Below, piece by piece: positions 17,215-26,194 of a DNA stretch of 64,000 bases. The position numbers and the translations under genes are program-made. The notes below the pieces were generated by a model that saw only the letters and a list, made by a program, of their open reading frames with translations, was not told the DNA's origin and searched no databases. The stretch's first letter is position 1, and each line of letters opens with the position of its first letter. Where the stretch lies: positions 186,001 through 250,000 of the forward strand of contig NZ_CP022680.1 of NCBI RefSeq assembly GCF_003595525.1, read 5' to 3'. This stretch comes from Streptococcus respiraculi (lineage in GTDB: Bacteria; Bacillota; Bacilli; Lactobacillales; Streptococcaceae).

Positions 17215-20200
17215 ATGAGTTTATTTTACCTAACAGAAAAGCTACGTGCTCGGATCAATGAGTTGGAGAATCATCGCTTTCATACCATTCAAACCATTCC
17301 AGAGTGGAAGTTATTGGAAGATACGACCAAGCAGGAGAAATATCCCCCTTCACCATTTTCAAACAGTGCTCCTTTTGTAATAGGAGATACTTGGAAGGGG
17401 AGAGATTATTACCTGTGGATTCAGCAAGATATTACAATCCCAGATGAGGATGATGTTTATTTGTATTTGGATTTCGGTCATACTGGTGGTGGTTATAATT
17501 CAGGATTTGAATCCCTTTTATTCATTGATCGAGAAATTTATCAAGGGGTTGATTCAAATCATAAGGAAGTCAAATTAGCAGAATGCTATCGGAATCGGAC
17601 TATTACTGTGTCTCTTAAACTGTGGTCTGGTTTAGAAGGTGGCGGAGAGGAAAAAATCCAGATACATGAATTCCGAAAAGCCGCGTTATGTCGTTTGAAT
17701 CGCCCGGTCGATGAGTTGATGTGCTATACAGATTTATTGCATAAGACAATGGCTGAACTAGGAGAAGAGCATCCCTTGTATCATCGTTATGCAGTTTTAT
17801 TAAATCATACGTTTCAACTGGTAGACTGGTCGGAACCTGGTAGTGAATTGTTTTATCAATCCATAAGAAGTGCTCATAATTATCTAAAAGTAGAGCTTCA
17901 ATCGATGCCAAAAGATAGCCCAATCACAGTGACTACTATTGGGCACACTCATATTGACGTAGCTTGGTTGTGGCGATTAAAACATACCCGTGAAAAGGCA
18001 GCGAGAAGTTTTGCAACAGTTCTACGCCTTATGGAAGAATATCCAGATTATATTTTCTTACAAACCCAACCCCAGCTTTATCAGTTCATAAAAGAAGATT
18101 ATCCAGAACTGTTTGAAAAAATTAAGGAACGTGTGGCAGAAGGTCGTTGGGAAGTTGATGGGGCTATGTGGTTAGAGGCTGATTGCAACATTCCATCGGG
18201 TGAATCCTTGACCAGACAGATTTTACATGGCTCACAGTTTATTCGTAATGAATTTAATAAGGATGTACACTATCTTTGGTTACCAGATGTTTTTGGTTAT
18301 TCATGGGCTTTACCGCAAATTTTGAAAAAGAGTGGAATCGATACCTTCATGACAACTAAAATCAGTTGGAATCAGTTCAATCGTATGCCACATGACACCT
18401 TTGTTTGGCGGGGACTGGATGGTTCTGAAGTATTGACTCATTTTATTACTACACCGGAACCAGGTGAAGAAAATGAATGGGAATCAAACTGGTATTATAC
18501 CTACAATGGTGAGCTAGAGCCTGAAACTGTTCTAGGGGTTTATAAAGCCTATCGTGATAAAAATATTAACCAAGATCTGCTGATTTCCTATGGTTTTGGA
18601 GATGGCGGTGGTGGTGTGACTCGGGAGATGTTAGAGAAACGTAAGGTTATGGACCAATTACCGGGTTTGCCGTATGTTAAAAATGGGCGCGCAGATGACT
18701 ATTTTGCTACCTTGCAAGATACGTTCAAAAATACTTCTCAATATGTTCATACATGGGATGGAGAATTATACCTAGAATACCACCGTGGAACCTACACATC
18801 TCAAGCTTTTGTGAAAAAAACTAACCGACAATGCGAATTGTTCCTACGTCGATTGGAGTATATCTTTTCACTACTAGATATGAAAGCGCATACTGACTAT
18901 CCTAAGGAAGAGTTGTATGCGCTATGGGAGACCGTTCTGCGGAATCAATTCCATGATATTATACCAGGCTCATCCATTAAAGAAGTCTATCAAGATTATC
19001 GTATGGAGATGGGAAATGTGCTCGACAGAAGTAATGATCTACTCGAGCAATTAGCGACTTCTTCTTCAGCGCTAACTGTATGTAATACAAGTACGTGGGA
19101 AAGAAGTTCAATCCTAGAATTGCCACTTGCTCCTTCAGGATACGGTTATACAAATTCTTCAGGACAGCTATTGTTGAGCTTTGATTCAGAGGATAAAACG
19201 TATGTTTTAATGGAGCACCTTCCTGCTTATGGTTCTGAAATCCTTCAGTTGACTCAATGCCAAACAGCTCAAGAAACTCAAATAATCAGTGCGAAGATTG
19301 GCTCTCATTTTATTGAGAATGAATGGTACCATATTCAATGGAACGAAGAGGGGCATTTGACACGTATCTACGATAAAGAGTGTCAGAAAGAAGTACTCAC
19401 GGGTCAAGGAAATGTGTTCCAGTTATTTGAAGATAAGCCAATGAACTTTGATGCTTGGGATATTGATATTTTCTATCAAGAAAAATATCGTGTATTGAGT
19501 GTAGAGGATGTGGAAGTCATACCGACCAATCCTTTGTTTGACAGCATTCGTTTCCGTTATCGTTTTGGAAAATCTACCCTCGTGCAGGAGATGAGACTCT
19601 ATCACCACACCAAACGAATCGACTTTGTAACAGAAGTCGATTGGCAGGAACGCCAGCAATTGTTGAAAGTCAAATTTGATGTAAATGTTCGAAATACCTA
19701 TGCTACGTATGATATTCAATATGGGAATGTTCGCCGTGCAACAAACTGGAATACCAGTTGGGAGCTGGCTAAATTTGAATCAGTTGTCCACCAATGGGTT
19801 GATTTATCACAGAGAGATTACGGTGTGAGTCTACTCAATGATTCCAAATATGGTTGTGATGTGAAAGGGCAAACTCTACGCTTGAGCTTACTAAAAGGAG
19901 CAATTTATCCAGATCCGACGGCGGATATTGGGACTCATCAGTTTACCTATAGCCTTTATCCGCATAGTGGCGATTACATTGAGGGAGAAACAGCAAAAGA
20001 GGCTTGGGAAATTAATGACGAATTATTGGTGGTAAATACTACTCTTGAGCTACCTAAGATTTCTATGATGGGTGGAGAGCATGTGGTTATGGATGCTTTG
20101 AAGAAAGCTGAAAATGAAGATGGCTACATACTTAGGTTACATGAGTATGCTGGCGGTACGGAGTCTCTGACCCTATCTATTAAGGATAATCAGTGGTGGC

Positions 20201-20331
20201 AGGAAGTTGATTTGTTGGAAAGACCAGTAGGTGATAAGCAGTATGGGCCAATTGACGTTGCTATTCAGCCGTATGAGATTAAGACATTCCGTATTGGAAT
20301 AGGAAAAGAGGAGAAATCAACATGCAATTAA
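17215..20331 (+). CDS. GH38 alpha-mannosidase
   Basis: A 1038-residue cytoplasmic glycoside hydrolase family 38 enzyme. The N-terminal domain precedes the catalytic barrel, where GHTHIDVAWLW supplies zinc ligands (His246, Asp248), LPDVFGYS supplies the nucleophile Asp358 and FGDGGGGVT follows; the C-terminal beta-sandwich domains are complete. There is no signal peptide, so it acts on imported substrate. Precedent: E. coli MngB, a GH38 enzyme, cleaves phosphorylated mannosylglycerate imported by the PTS MngA. The gene overlaps iolB by 10 bases, tying mannoside cleavage to inositol catabolism. Confidence 0.93.
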   Translation: MSLFYLTEKLRARINELENHRFHTIQTIPEWKLLEDTTKQEKYPPSPFSNSAPFVIGDTWKGRDYYLWIQQDITIPDEDDVYLYLDFGHTGGGYNSGFESLLFIDREIYQGVDSNHKEVKLAECYRNRTITVSLKLWSGLEGGGEEKIQIHEFRKAALCRLNRPVDELMCYTDLLHKTMAELGEEHPLYHRYAVLLNHTFQLVDWSEPGSELFYQSIRSAHNYLKVELQSMPKDSPITVTTIGHTHIDVAWLWRLKHTREKAARSFATVLRLMEEYPDYIFLQTQPQLYQFIKEDYPELFEKIKERVAEGRWEVDGAMWLEADCNIPSGESLTRQILHGSQFIRNEFNKDVHYLWLPDVFGYSWALPQILKKSGIDTFMTTKISWNQFNRMPHDTFVWRGLDGSEVLTHFITTPEPGEENEWESNWYYTYNGELEPETVLGVYKAYRDKNINQDLLISYGFGDGGGGVTREMLEKRKVMDQLPGLPYVKNGRADDYFATLQDTFKNTSQYVHTWDGELYLEYHRGTYTSQAFVKKTNRQCELFLRRLEYIFSLLDMKAHTDYPKEELYALWETVLRNQFHDIIPGSSIKEVYQDYRMEMGNVLDRSNDLLEQLATSSSALTVCNTSTWERSSILELPLAPSGYGYTNSSGQLLLSFDSEDKTYVLMEHLPAYGSEILQLTQCQTAQETQIISAKIGSHFIENEWYHIQWNEEGHLTRIYDKECQKEVLTGQGNVFQLFEDKPMNFDAWDIDIFYQEKYRVLSVEDVEVIPTNPLFDSIRFRYRFGKSTLVQEMRLYHHTKRIDFVTEVDWQERQQLLKVKFDVNVRNTYATYDIQYGNVRRATNWNTSWELAKFESVVHQWVDLSQRDYGVSLLNDSKYGCDVKGQTLRLSLLKGAIYPDPTADIGTHQFTYSLYPHSGDYIEGETAKEAWEINDELLVVNTTLELPKISMMGGEHVVMDALKKAENEDGYILRLHEYAGGTESLTLSIKDNQWWQEVDLLERPVGDKQYGPIDVAIQPYEIKTFRIGIGKEEKSTCN

Positions 20332-21137
20332 TCAAACACCCCATTTATTTTCCGCTTACAAAGGGCGTAGAACTCATCCAGTATGTTAATCGAAAAAATA
20401 GTAGAATGAAGTATACTTCGGTTGAAGTTTATGAACTGCAAGCTGAGGCAGAAATGGTATTTTCTACGGAGCAAGACGAATGCTGTGCGGTGATTCTATG
20501 TGGGCAAGCGAGTCTATTTGTTGATTCGGAAACTTCTTTTCTACATCTAGGAACAAGAGAATCTGTTTTTGAGAAAAAGCCGACTGATAGTGTTTACCTT
20601 GGCATAGAAAGCCAGTGTAAGGTAGTAGCAGATACAGACTGCCGTATTTTGCTAGCTAAATCTCCAACAACAGTGAAAAAACCAACGAAATTACTATCTC
20701 ATCAGGACGTTGCCATTGAATTTCGTGGAAAAAATCAAAATCAACGGAGAGTGCATACAATGTTATCTGATACCAGTGAGATCAGTGATCGTCTGTTGGT
20801 GGTTGAAGTGTATACAGATAGTGGTCACTTCTCTAGCTATCCTCCGCATAAACATGATGAGGATAATCTTCCTAAGGAATCAATGCTAGAGGAGCTATAT
20901 TATCATGAGATTTTCCCAGCTCAGGGGTTTGTTTTTCAACGGGTTTACACAGATGATCGGTTGCTTGATACTAGTCTGTCGTGTCACAACAAAGACATTG
21001 TCTTAGTTCCTAAAGGTTACCATCCAGTAGGGGTACCAGATGGCTACGAATCGTATTATTTAAATATTATGGCTGGACCACAGAAAGTGTGGAAATTCAC
21101 CGATGATCCAGATCATCAATGGACTAAAAATAGATAG
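20322..21137 (+). CDS. iolB: 5-deoxy-glucuronate isomerase
   Basis: IolB converts 5-deoxy-D-glucuronate into 2-deoxy-5-keto-D-gluconate in myo-inositol breakdown. The 271-residue bicupin shows the metal site in SSYPPHKHDEDN and LEELYYHEI, and the conserved C-terminal VLVPKGYHPVGVPDGYESYYLN and AGPQ. Length is normal. The start ATG 20322 lies inside the end of the mannosidase gene, behind AAGAGGAG. Confidence 0.93.
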   Translation: MQLIKHPIYFPLTKGVELIQYVNRKNSRMKYTSVEVYELQAEAEMVFSTEQDECCAVILCGQASLFVDSETSFLHLGTRESVFEKKPTDSVYLGIESQCKVVADTDCRILLAKSPTTVKKPTKLLSHQDVAIEFRGKNQNQRRVHTMLSDTSEISDRLLVVEVYTDSGHFSSYPPHKHDEDNLPKESMLEELYYHEIFPAQGFVFQRVYTDDRLLDTSLSCHNKDIVLVPKGYHPVGVPDGYESYYLNIMAGPQKVWKFTDDPDHQWTKNR

Positions 21138-21148
21138 GAGACAGCAAT

Positions 21149-22111
21149 ATGACCTATTCATTGATTGCTCTTGGAAGAGCATGTATTGACTTAAATGCGG
21201 TTGACTATAATCAGCCGATGGAAGAGACAATGACCTTTCAGAAGTATGTCGGAGGTTCGCCGGCTAATATTGCCATTGGATTGGCAAAACTTGGTGAAAG
21301 TGTCGGATTTATTGGTAAGGTATCTGACGATCAGCATGGTCGGTTTATCCGAGATTTTATGAGCCGATCAGGTGTGGATGTGTCACAGATGATTTTCGAT
21401 TCTGTTGGTCATAAGAGTGGTCTTGCGTTTACAGAAATCAAGAGTCCAACTGAATGCAGTATTTTGATGTATCGCGAAGATGTAGCTGATTTATATTTAG
21501 AAGCAACAGAGGTTTCGGAAAGCTACATCCGACAGACTAAATACTTACTGGTTTCAGGGACTGCTTTATCCCAAAGCCCTTCTAGGGAAGCTGTTTTAAG
21601 GGCAGTAGAAATTGCTCAATCCAATGGTGTACCTGTCATCTTTGAATTGGACTATCGCCCCTATACTTGGAAGTCCTTAGCTGAAACGGCTGTGTATTAT
21701 CAACTGGTGGCCCAAAAATCAACCATTGTAATCGGAACTCGGGATGAATTTGATATTTTGGAAAATAGAAAGGGTGGGGACAATGAGACAACGGTAAATT
21801 CCCTCTTTGGCTATTCACCAGAATTGATTGTCATCAAGCATGGTGTTGATGGCTCCTATGCTTATGAAAAAAACGGTAAGGTAACAAGGGGCTATGCTTA
21901 TAAAGCAAATGTTTTGAAAACCTTTGGTGCAGGTGATTCCTATGCTGCAGCCTTTATCTATGCTTTGTTAAATGAAAAAGGCATTGAGGCTGCTCTTCAA
22001 TATGCTAGCGCAGCTTCAGCGATTGTTGTTAGTCGCCATAGTTCATCAGAGGCGATGCCAACAGTTCAAGAGATTGAGGACGTCATTCGGACACAAACGT
22101 GGGGAGGGTGA
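21149..22111 (+). CDS. iolC: 5-dehydro-2-deoxygluconokinase
   Basis: IolC phosphorylates 2-deoxy-5-keto-D-gluconate, the product of IolB. The 320-residue PfkB/ribokinase-fold protein has the N-terminal GGSPANIAIGLAKLG motif and the C-terminal ATP/anion-hole motif TFGAGDSYAAAF with the catalytic Asp. Flanking by iolB and iolD supports IolC over other PfkB kinases. The next enzyme, the aldolase IolJ, is not encoded in this window, so a class II aldolase elsewhere would be needed. Confidence 0.92.
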   Translation: MTYSLIALGRACIDLNAVDYNQPMEETMTFQKYVGGSPANIAIGLAKLGESVGFIGKVSDDQHGRFIRDFMSRSGVDVSQMIFDSVGHKSGLAFTEIKSPTECSILMYREDVADLYLEATEVSESYIRQTKYLLVSGTALSQSPSREAVLRAVEIAQSNGVPVIFELDYRPYTWKSLAETAVYYQLVAQKSTIVIGTRDEFDILENRKGGDNETTVNSLFGYSPELIVIKHGVDGSYAYEKNGKVTRGYAYKANVLKTFGAGDSYAAAFIYALLNEKGIEAALQYASAASAIVVSRHSSSEAMPTVQEIEDVIRTQTWGG

Positions 22112-22116
22112 CAGAG

Positions 22117-24033
22117 ATGCAGAAAACAATCCGCTTAACGACTGCTCAAGCCTTAGTTAAATTTTTAAATCAACAATATTTATCAAGCGATGGAGAGGAA
22201 ATTCCGTTTGTTAAGGGTGTGTTTCATATTTTTGGTCATGGGAATGTCTTAGGACTTGGTCAGGCGCTTGCCGAAGATCCTGGACATTTAGACATTTACC
22301 AAGGGAAGAACGAGCAAGGGATGGCCCATGCTGCGATTGCTTTTGCTAAACAGAGCTTACGGAAGCAGATTTTTGCAGTAACTACCTCTATTGGACCGGG
22401 AGCGGCGAATCTTGTCACGGCTGCGGGGACTGCTCTTGCTAATCATATACCTGTTCTATTTTTACCAGGAGATACATTTGCCACACGGCAACCAGATCCG
22501 GTACTGCAACAAATCGAACAAAAAAATGGGATCAGTATTACGACAAATGATGCCTTGCGCCCAGTGTCACGGTATTGGGATAGAATCCATCGTCCTGAGC
22601 AACTAATGAGTGCCTTGCTCCGTGCTTTTGAAGTGTTAACAGATCCAGAATCAAGCGGGCCAGTCACTCTAGCTATTCCTCAAGATGTTGGAGGAGAAGC
22701 CTATGATTTTCCAGTTGAGTTTTTTGATAAGCGAGTACATTACCTAGATCGTCGTTCGGCAACCGATCGCGAAGTAGAAGCGGCTGTTCAACTGATTCAA
22801 GAAAGTCACTATCCAGTTCTGGTCGTTGGAGGTGGTGCGCGTTATTCACAAGCAGGGCAGGTTCTTCAAACCCTAGCGAAACAGCACAAGATTCCAATTG
22901 TGGAAACGCAGGCGGGGAAATCAACCGTTAGTTCGCTGCTTCCCCTGAATCTAGGAGGAGTTGGTGTCACAGGTAATGCGGCTGCCAACGAAGTGATGAA
23001 GCAGGCGGATTTGATTATTGGTGTTGGAACAAGATATTCTGATTTTACTACCTCATCCAAGACAGGATTTGACACAGAACATGTTCGATTTTTAAATATC
23101 AATGTGTCTCGTCAACATGCCTATAAATTAAATGGGGTATCCCTAGTGGCAGATGCTAGGACAGCACTAGAGCAAATTGCAGCAAGTCTTGATAGTGGCT
23201 ATCAAACTTCGTATGGAGACCGCTTGACTAGTATTCAGGATTCTTGGCAAACAGAGAGAAAACGTCTAGCCTTGACTGAGTTTGGTAAAGCAGAGTATGT
23301 ACCAGAAATAGAGGGTCATTTTTCAAGAGACAGATTAACTGAGTATGCAGCCACCCTAAAGACAAATTTGACACAGACTAGTGCTGTTATTGCCATTAAT
23401 GAATCTATTTCAGAAGACAGTATTGTTGTTGGCGCAGCAGGGTCCTTGCCAGGAGATTTGCAACGCCTATGGGAGGCTAGAGATGTGAACACCTACCATA
23501 TGGAATATGGTTATTCAACAATGGGGTATGAAGTGGCTGGTGCTTATGGTGTCAAAATAGCAAATCCAAACAAAGAAGTGTATGCCTTTGTTGGTGATGG
23601 CAGTTTTCATATGCTCCATTCGGAGTTGTTGTCTAGCTTACAGTACGATAAGAAAATGACGATACTACTGTTTGACAATGCTGGATTCGGTTGCATTAAC
23701 AATTTGCAGATGGGAAGTGGTATGCCATCTTTTGGAACAGAATTTATTGATACGGCTCAGCAGCTAGTGACAGTTGATTTTGCGCAATTAGCTCAGGCCT
23801 ATGGCGCAGTGGGGTATTCTGTTGGAAGCAAAGAAGAATTGTATAAGGCATTACAGGAAGCCAAGCAGCAAACCAAGTCTACATTGATTCACATTAAAGT
23901 GCTACCTAAAACAATGACTGCAAACTATTTGTCATGGTGGAACACAGGGCTTGCACAAGTCACACAAGATCATCAAACTAAAACAGTTTTAGAGGAAAAG
24001 ACTGAAAAATTAAATGATGCTTTGCTATACTAG
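22117..24033 (+). CDS. iolD: 3D-(3,5/4)-trihydroxycyclohexane-1,2-dione hydrolase
   Basis: IolD opens the inositol-derived ring to 5-deoxy-glucuronate using thiamine diphosphate. The 638-residue protein has the three-domain TPP-enzyme layout: the N-terminal Glu in GKNEQGMAHAAIAFA, a central nucleotide-fold domain, and the C-terminal TPP/Mg motif GDGSFHMLHSELL...NAGFGCINNLQ. I chose ATG 22117, preceded by GGGGAGGG, over 22099. Five bases after iolC. It is the first of the three Iol steps present and needs the product of an IolE-type dehydratase. Confidence 0.94.
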   Translation: MQKTIRLTTAQALVKFLNQQYLSSDGEEIPFVKGVFHIFGHGNVLGLGQALAEDPGHLDIYQGKNEQGMAHAAIAFAKQSLRKQIFAVTTSIGPGAANLVTAAGTALANHIPVLFLPGDTFATRQPDPVLQQIEQKNGISITTNDALRPVSRYWDRIHRPEQLMSALLRAFEVLTDPESSGPVTLAIPQDVGGEAYDFPVEFFDKRVHYLDRRSATDREVEAAVQLIQESHYPVLVVGGGARYSQAGQVLQTLAKQHKIPIVETQAGKSTVSSLLPLNLGGVGVTGNAAANEVMKQADLIIGVGTRYSDFTTSSKTGFDTEHVRFLNINVSRQHAYKLNGVSLVADARTALEQIAASLDSGYQTSYGDRLTSIQDSWQTERKRLALTEFGKAEYVPEIEGHFSRDRLTEYAATLKTNLTQTSAVIAINESISEDSIVVGAAGSLPGDLQRLWEARDVNTYHMEYGYSTMGYEVAGAYGVKIANPNKEVYAFVGDGSFHMLHSELLSSLQYDKKMTILLFDNAGFGCINNLQMGSGMPSFGTEFIDTAQQLVTVDFAQLAQAYGAVGYSVGSKEELYKALQEAKQQTKSTLIHIKVLPKTMTANYLSWWNTGLAQVTQDHQTKTVLEEKTEKLNDALLY

Positions 24034-24057
24034 AAATAAGGAATGCGTGGAGAAAAT

Positions 24058-25209
24058 ATGAAACGACTATATTTACCGCAAGAGATAATTTATGGGCAAG
24101 ATGCGGTAGGAAGTGCCTGTGATAGCATTGCAGGCTATGGCAACCGCTACTTGATTATTACAGACGAAACCATGTTGCAGTTAGGCTTAGTAAATAAGTT
24201 GACGCAGACATTGGAAGGGGAATGGACAATCTTCTCAGGAGTGACTAGCGAACCGACTGATGAAATTGTTAATCAAGTATTAGCCATCTTACAGGCTCAA
24301 GAACAGCCAATTGAAGCAATTATAGCGTTAGGGGGAGGAAGTTGCATTGATACGGCTAAGGCTGCTTCTGTCATGTACCGAAATGGCTATTCGACAATTT
24401 CGGCTCTAGCAAGTGCTAAGGAGTTTGCTGTGTCGCCGTTACCAGTTATTGCGATTCCTACGACAGCTGGAACAGGCTCAGAAGCAACGGACGTTACGGT
24501 CATTACAGATACACAACAGCAGATCAAGTATATGATGAAAGATAAGAGCTTTTTACCAAAAGTGGCGATTATCGATCCATTGATGACCCAATCTAGTCCA
24601 CCATCTATTACAGCTGCGACAGGTCTCGATGCATTATGCCATGCGATTGAAAGTTATATTTCAAGAAAGGCGCATACCTTGACCAAGGAATTATCCTTAT
24701 CAGCTGTAAAGGCAATTATGCACCATATTGTAACAGCCTACCAAGATGGAAATCATTTGGTGGCAAGAGAAGAAATGGCTTTGGCCGCTTTGAAAGCAGG
24801 AATCGCTTTTTCAAACGCCTCTGTGACGTTGATTCATGGGATGTCGCGTCCAATTGGAGCGCTCTTCCATATTCCACATGGTTTTTCAAATGCCATTCTA
24901 ATGCATGAAGTGTTAGACTACTCTAAACCTGCAATTATCAAGCCATTAGCTGAACTGACCGAGTATGTTTACCCTGAGTTTAGTGGTACAGATGAAGAGA
25001 AAGCAACCTATTTCTTACAACAATTAGAAGACATTTGCCAGACTCTATCTATTCGTACCTATCATGATTTTGGAGTGAATAAAGAGCAATTTGTAGCCTC
25101 CCTTGACAAAATGTGTGATGATGCTTTTGCTAGTGGTAGTCCAGACAATAATCCAGTTGTACCAACGAAGGAAGAGATGAAACAAATCTATCTACGTAGT
25201 TGGAAGTAA
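24058..25209 (+). CDS. Iron-containing alcohol dehydrogenase
   Basis: A 383-residue NAD(P)-dependent group III dehydrogenase. The cofactor loop GGGSCIDTAKAA, the TTAGTGSEAT motif and the metal ligands in LDALCHAIES and the HGMSRPIG...HIPHG region are intact. I chose ATG 24058, with GTGGAG upstream, over 24043. Its place next to iolBCD, with no IolA-type aldehyde dehydrogenase, suggests it may reduce malonate semialdehyde, the end product of inositol cleavage, to 3-hydroxypropionate. That role is inference. Confidence 0.9.
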   Translation: MKRLYLPQEIIYGQDAVGSACDSIAGYGNRYLIITDETMLQLGLVNKLTQTLEGEWTIFSGVTSEPTDEIVNQVLAILQAQEQPIEAIIALGGGSCIDTAKAASVMYRNGYSTISALASAKEFAVSPLPVIAIPTTAGTGSEATDVTVITDTQQQIKYMMKDKSFLPKVAIIDPLMTQSSPPSITAATGLDALCHAIESYISRKAHTLTKELSLSAVKAIMHHIVTAYQDGNHLVAREEMALAALKAGIAFSNASVTLIHGMSRPIGALFHIPHGFSNAILMHEVLDYSKPAIIKPLAELTEYVYPEFSGTDEEKATYFLQQLEDICQTLSIRTYHDFGVNKEQFVASLDKMCDDAFASGSPDNNPVVPTKEEMKQIYLRSWK

Positions 25210-25219
25210 GGAGTAGAAG

Positions 25220-25999
25220 ATGATTACAGTAGCGACGTATAATATAAAAAATGCCCAACCAGTAGAAAAAATAGAGCACAATTGGACGCACCGTAAAAAA
25301 GAATTATTGCAGTTGATTTGCTCCAGAAAGTGGGATATTATAGGATTGCAGGAGGTGACAGAGGAGCAGTGGCAGGATTTTGCAAGACTAGAAGAGTTTG
25401 AGCGACTAGGAACGGTTCGTGATACGGAAGAATATGGAGAATACAATCCAATTTTATTTCGTAAAACTAAATACCGGTGTCTAGAGAGCGAGACCTTTTG
25501 GCTATCGCCTACTCCTCAAAAAATGTCAAAAGCTGATTGCTGGAAGGCAGCTTGCTTTCGCATTGCGACCTGGGCAGTATTACAGGACAAGGAAACAGGA
25601 AAAGAAATACTAGTGATCAATACGCACTTTGATCACATGAGTCGGCTTGCGAGAGAAGAATCTGCCAAACAAGTACTAGACTTTGTCCAATCTCAATCCT
25701 ATCAAGAGGTGATCTTGATGGGGGATTTAAATGCAGAGTCAGATGAACCATTTTATCCAATTTTGTGCCAATTTTTTACAGATGTTAGCGTGGCTGTTGG
25801 ACAATGTATGGGGCCTAAGGGTAGTTTTATCGATGAGGATTTTCCAGAAGAAATTGAGGGGAAAAAACTCGAAAAAATTGACTATATATTTGTCGCTGGG
25901 ACATTTGCTATCCAAACAGTCGAGGTTGTAGCAGAGAAACGAGGCAATTTTTACCCATCTGATCATCTTCCGATAGAATGCCAATTACTGCATGCATAG
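25220..25999 (+). CDS. Endonuclease/exonuclease/phosphatase family hydrolase
   Basis: A 259-residue cytoplasmic protein of the EEP (DNase I-like) fold. Active-site motifs are all present: ATYNIKNA, GLQEVTEEQW, NTHFDH, GDLNAESDEP, DYIFV and PSDHLPIE. The fold covers nucleases, inositol-polyphosphate phosphatases and sphingomyelinase-like phosphodiesterases. In an inositol operon a phosphatase or phosphodiesterase role is tempting, but nothing in the sequence settles it. Last gene of the operon; a strong terminator follows 17 bases after the stop. Confidence 0.87.
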   Translation: MITVATYNIKNAQPVEKIEHNWTHRKKELLQLICSRKWDIIGLQEVTEEQWQDFARLEEFERLGTVRDTEEYGEYNPILFRKTKYRCLESETFWLSPTPQKMSKADCWKAACFRIATWAVLQDKETGKEILVINTHFDHMSRLAREESAKQVLDFVQSQSYQEVILMGDLNAESDEPFYPILCQFFTDVSVAVGQCMGPKGSFIDEDFPEEIEGKKLEKIDYIFVAGTFAIQTVEVVAEKRGNFYPSDHLPIECQLLHA

Positions 26000-26015
26000 A
26001 AAGAATCAAGAAACA

Positions 26016-26051
26016 ATACGGAAAGCCTTTCGTCTGCTTTCCGTATTTTTA
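26016..26051 (+). terminator. Terminator of the 17-gene operon
   Basis: ATACGGAAAGC (26016-26026) pairs perfectly with GCTTTCCGTAT (26036-26046), followed by TTTTT. It is the first strong terminator after the operon promoter. Confidence 0.9.
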
Positions 26052-26103
26052 TGCCTCTAAATGTCTGTTTTTATTTTAGAAACCAACTATTTTGCATGAT
26101 TTT

Positions 26104-26112
26104 TGATATAAT
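26104..26112 (+). promoter_or_regulatory. Extended -10 promoter of rsgA operon
   Basis: TGATATAAT (TGN plus TATAAT at 26107-26112) lies 83 bases before rsgA, with no convincing -35. A hairpin in the leader, GATTAG-g-AAGC-attg-GCTT-g-CTAATC (26140-26165), follows and may affect translation. Confidence 0.6.
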
Positions 26113-26194
26113 AAGAACAAGTATATGCAATGAAATGATGATTAGGAAGCATTGGCTTGCTAATCGCTAAAAACTGGAAATAAAAGGAGCGGAT

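Noticed and set aside
5579-26194. Prophage or integrative conjugative element
   Set aside because: No integrase, phage structural, relaxase or transfer genes are present and no tRNA attachment site is seen; all genes are metabolic.
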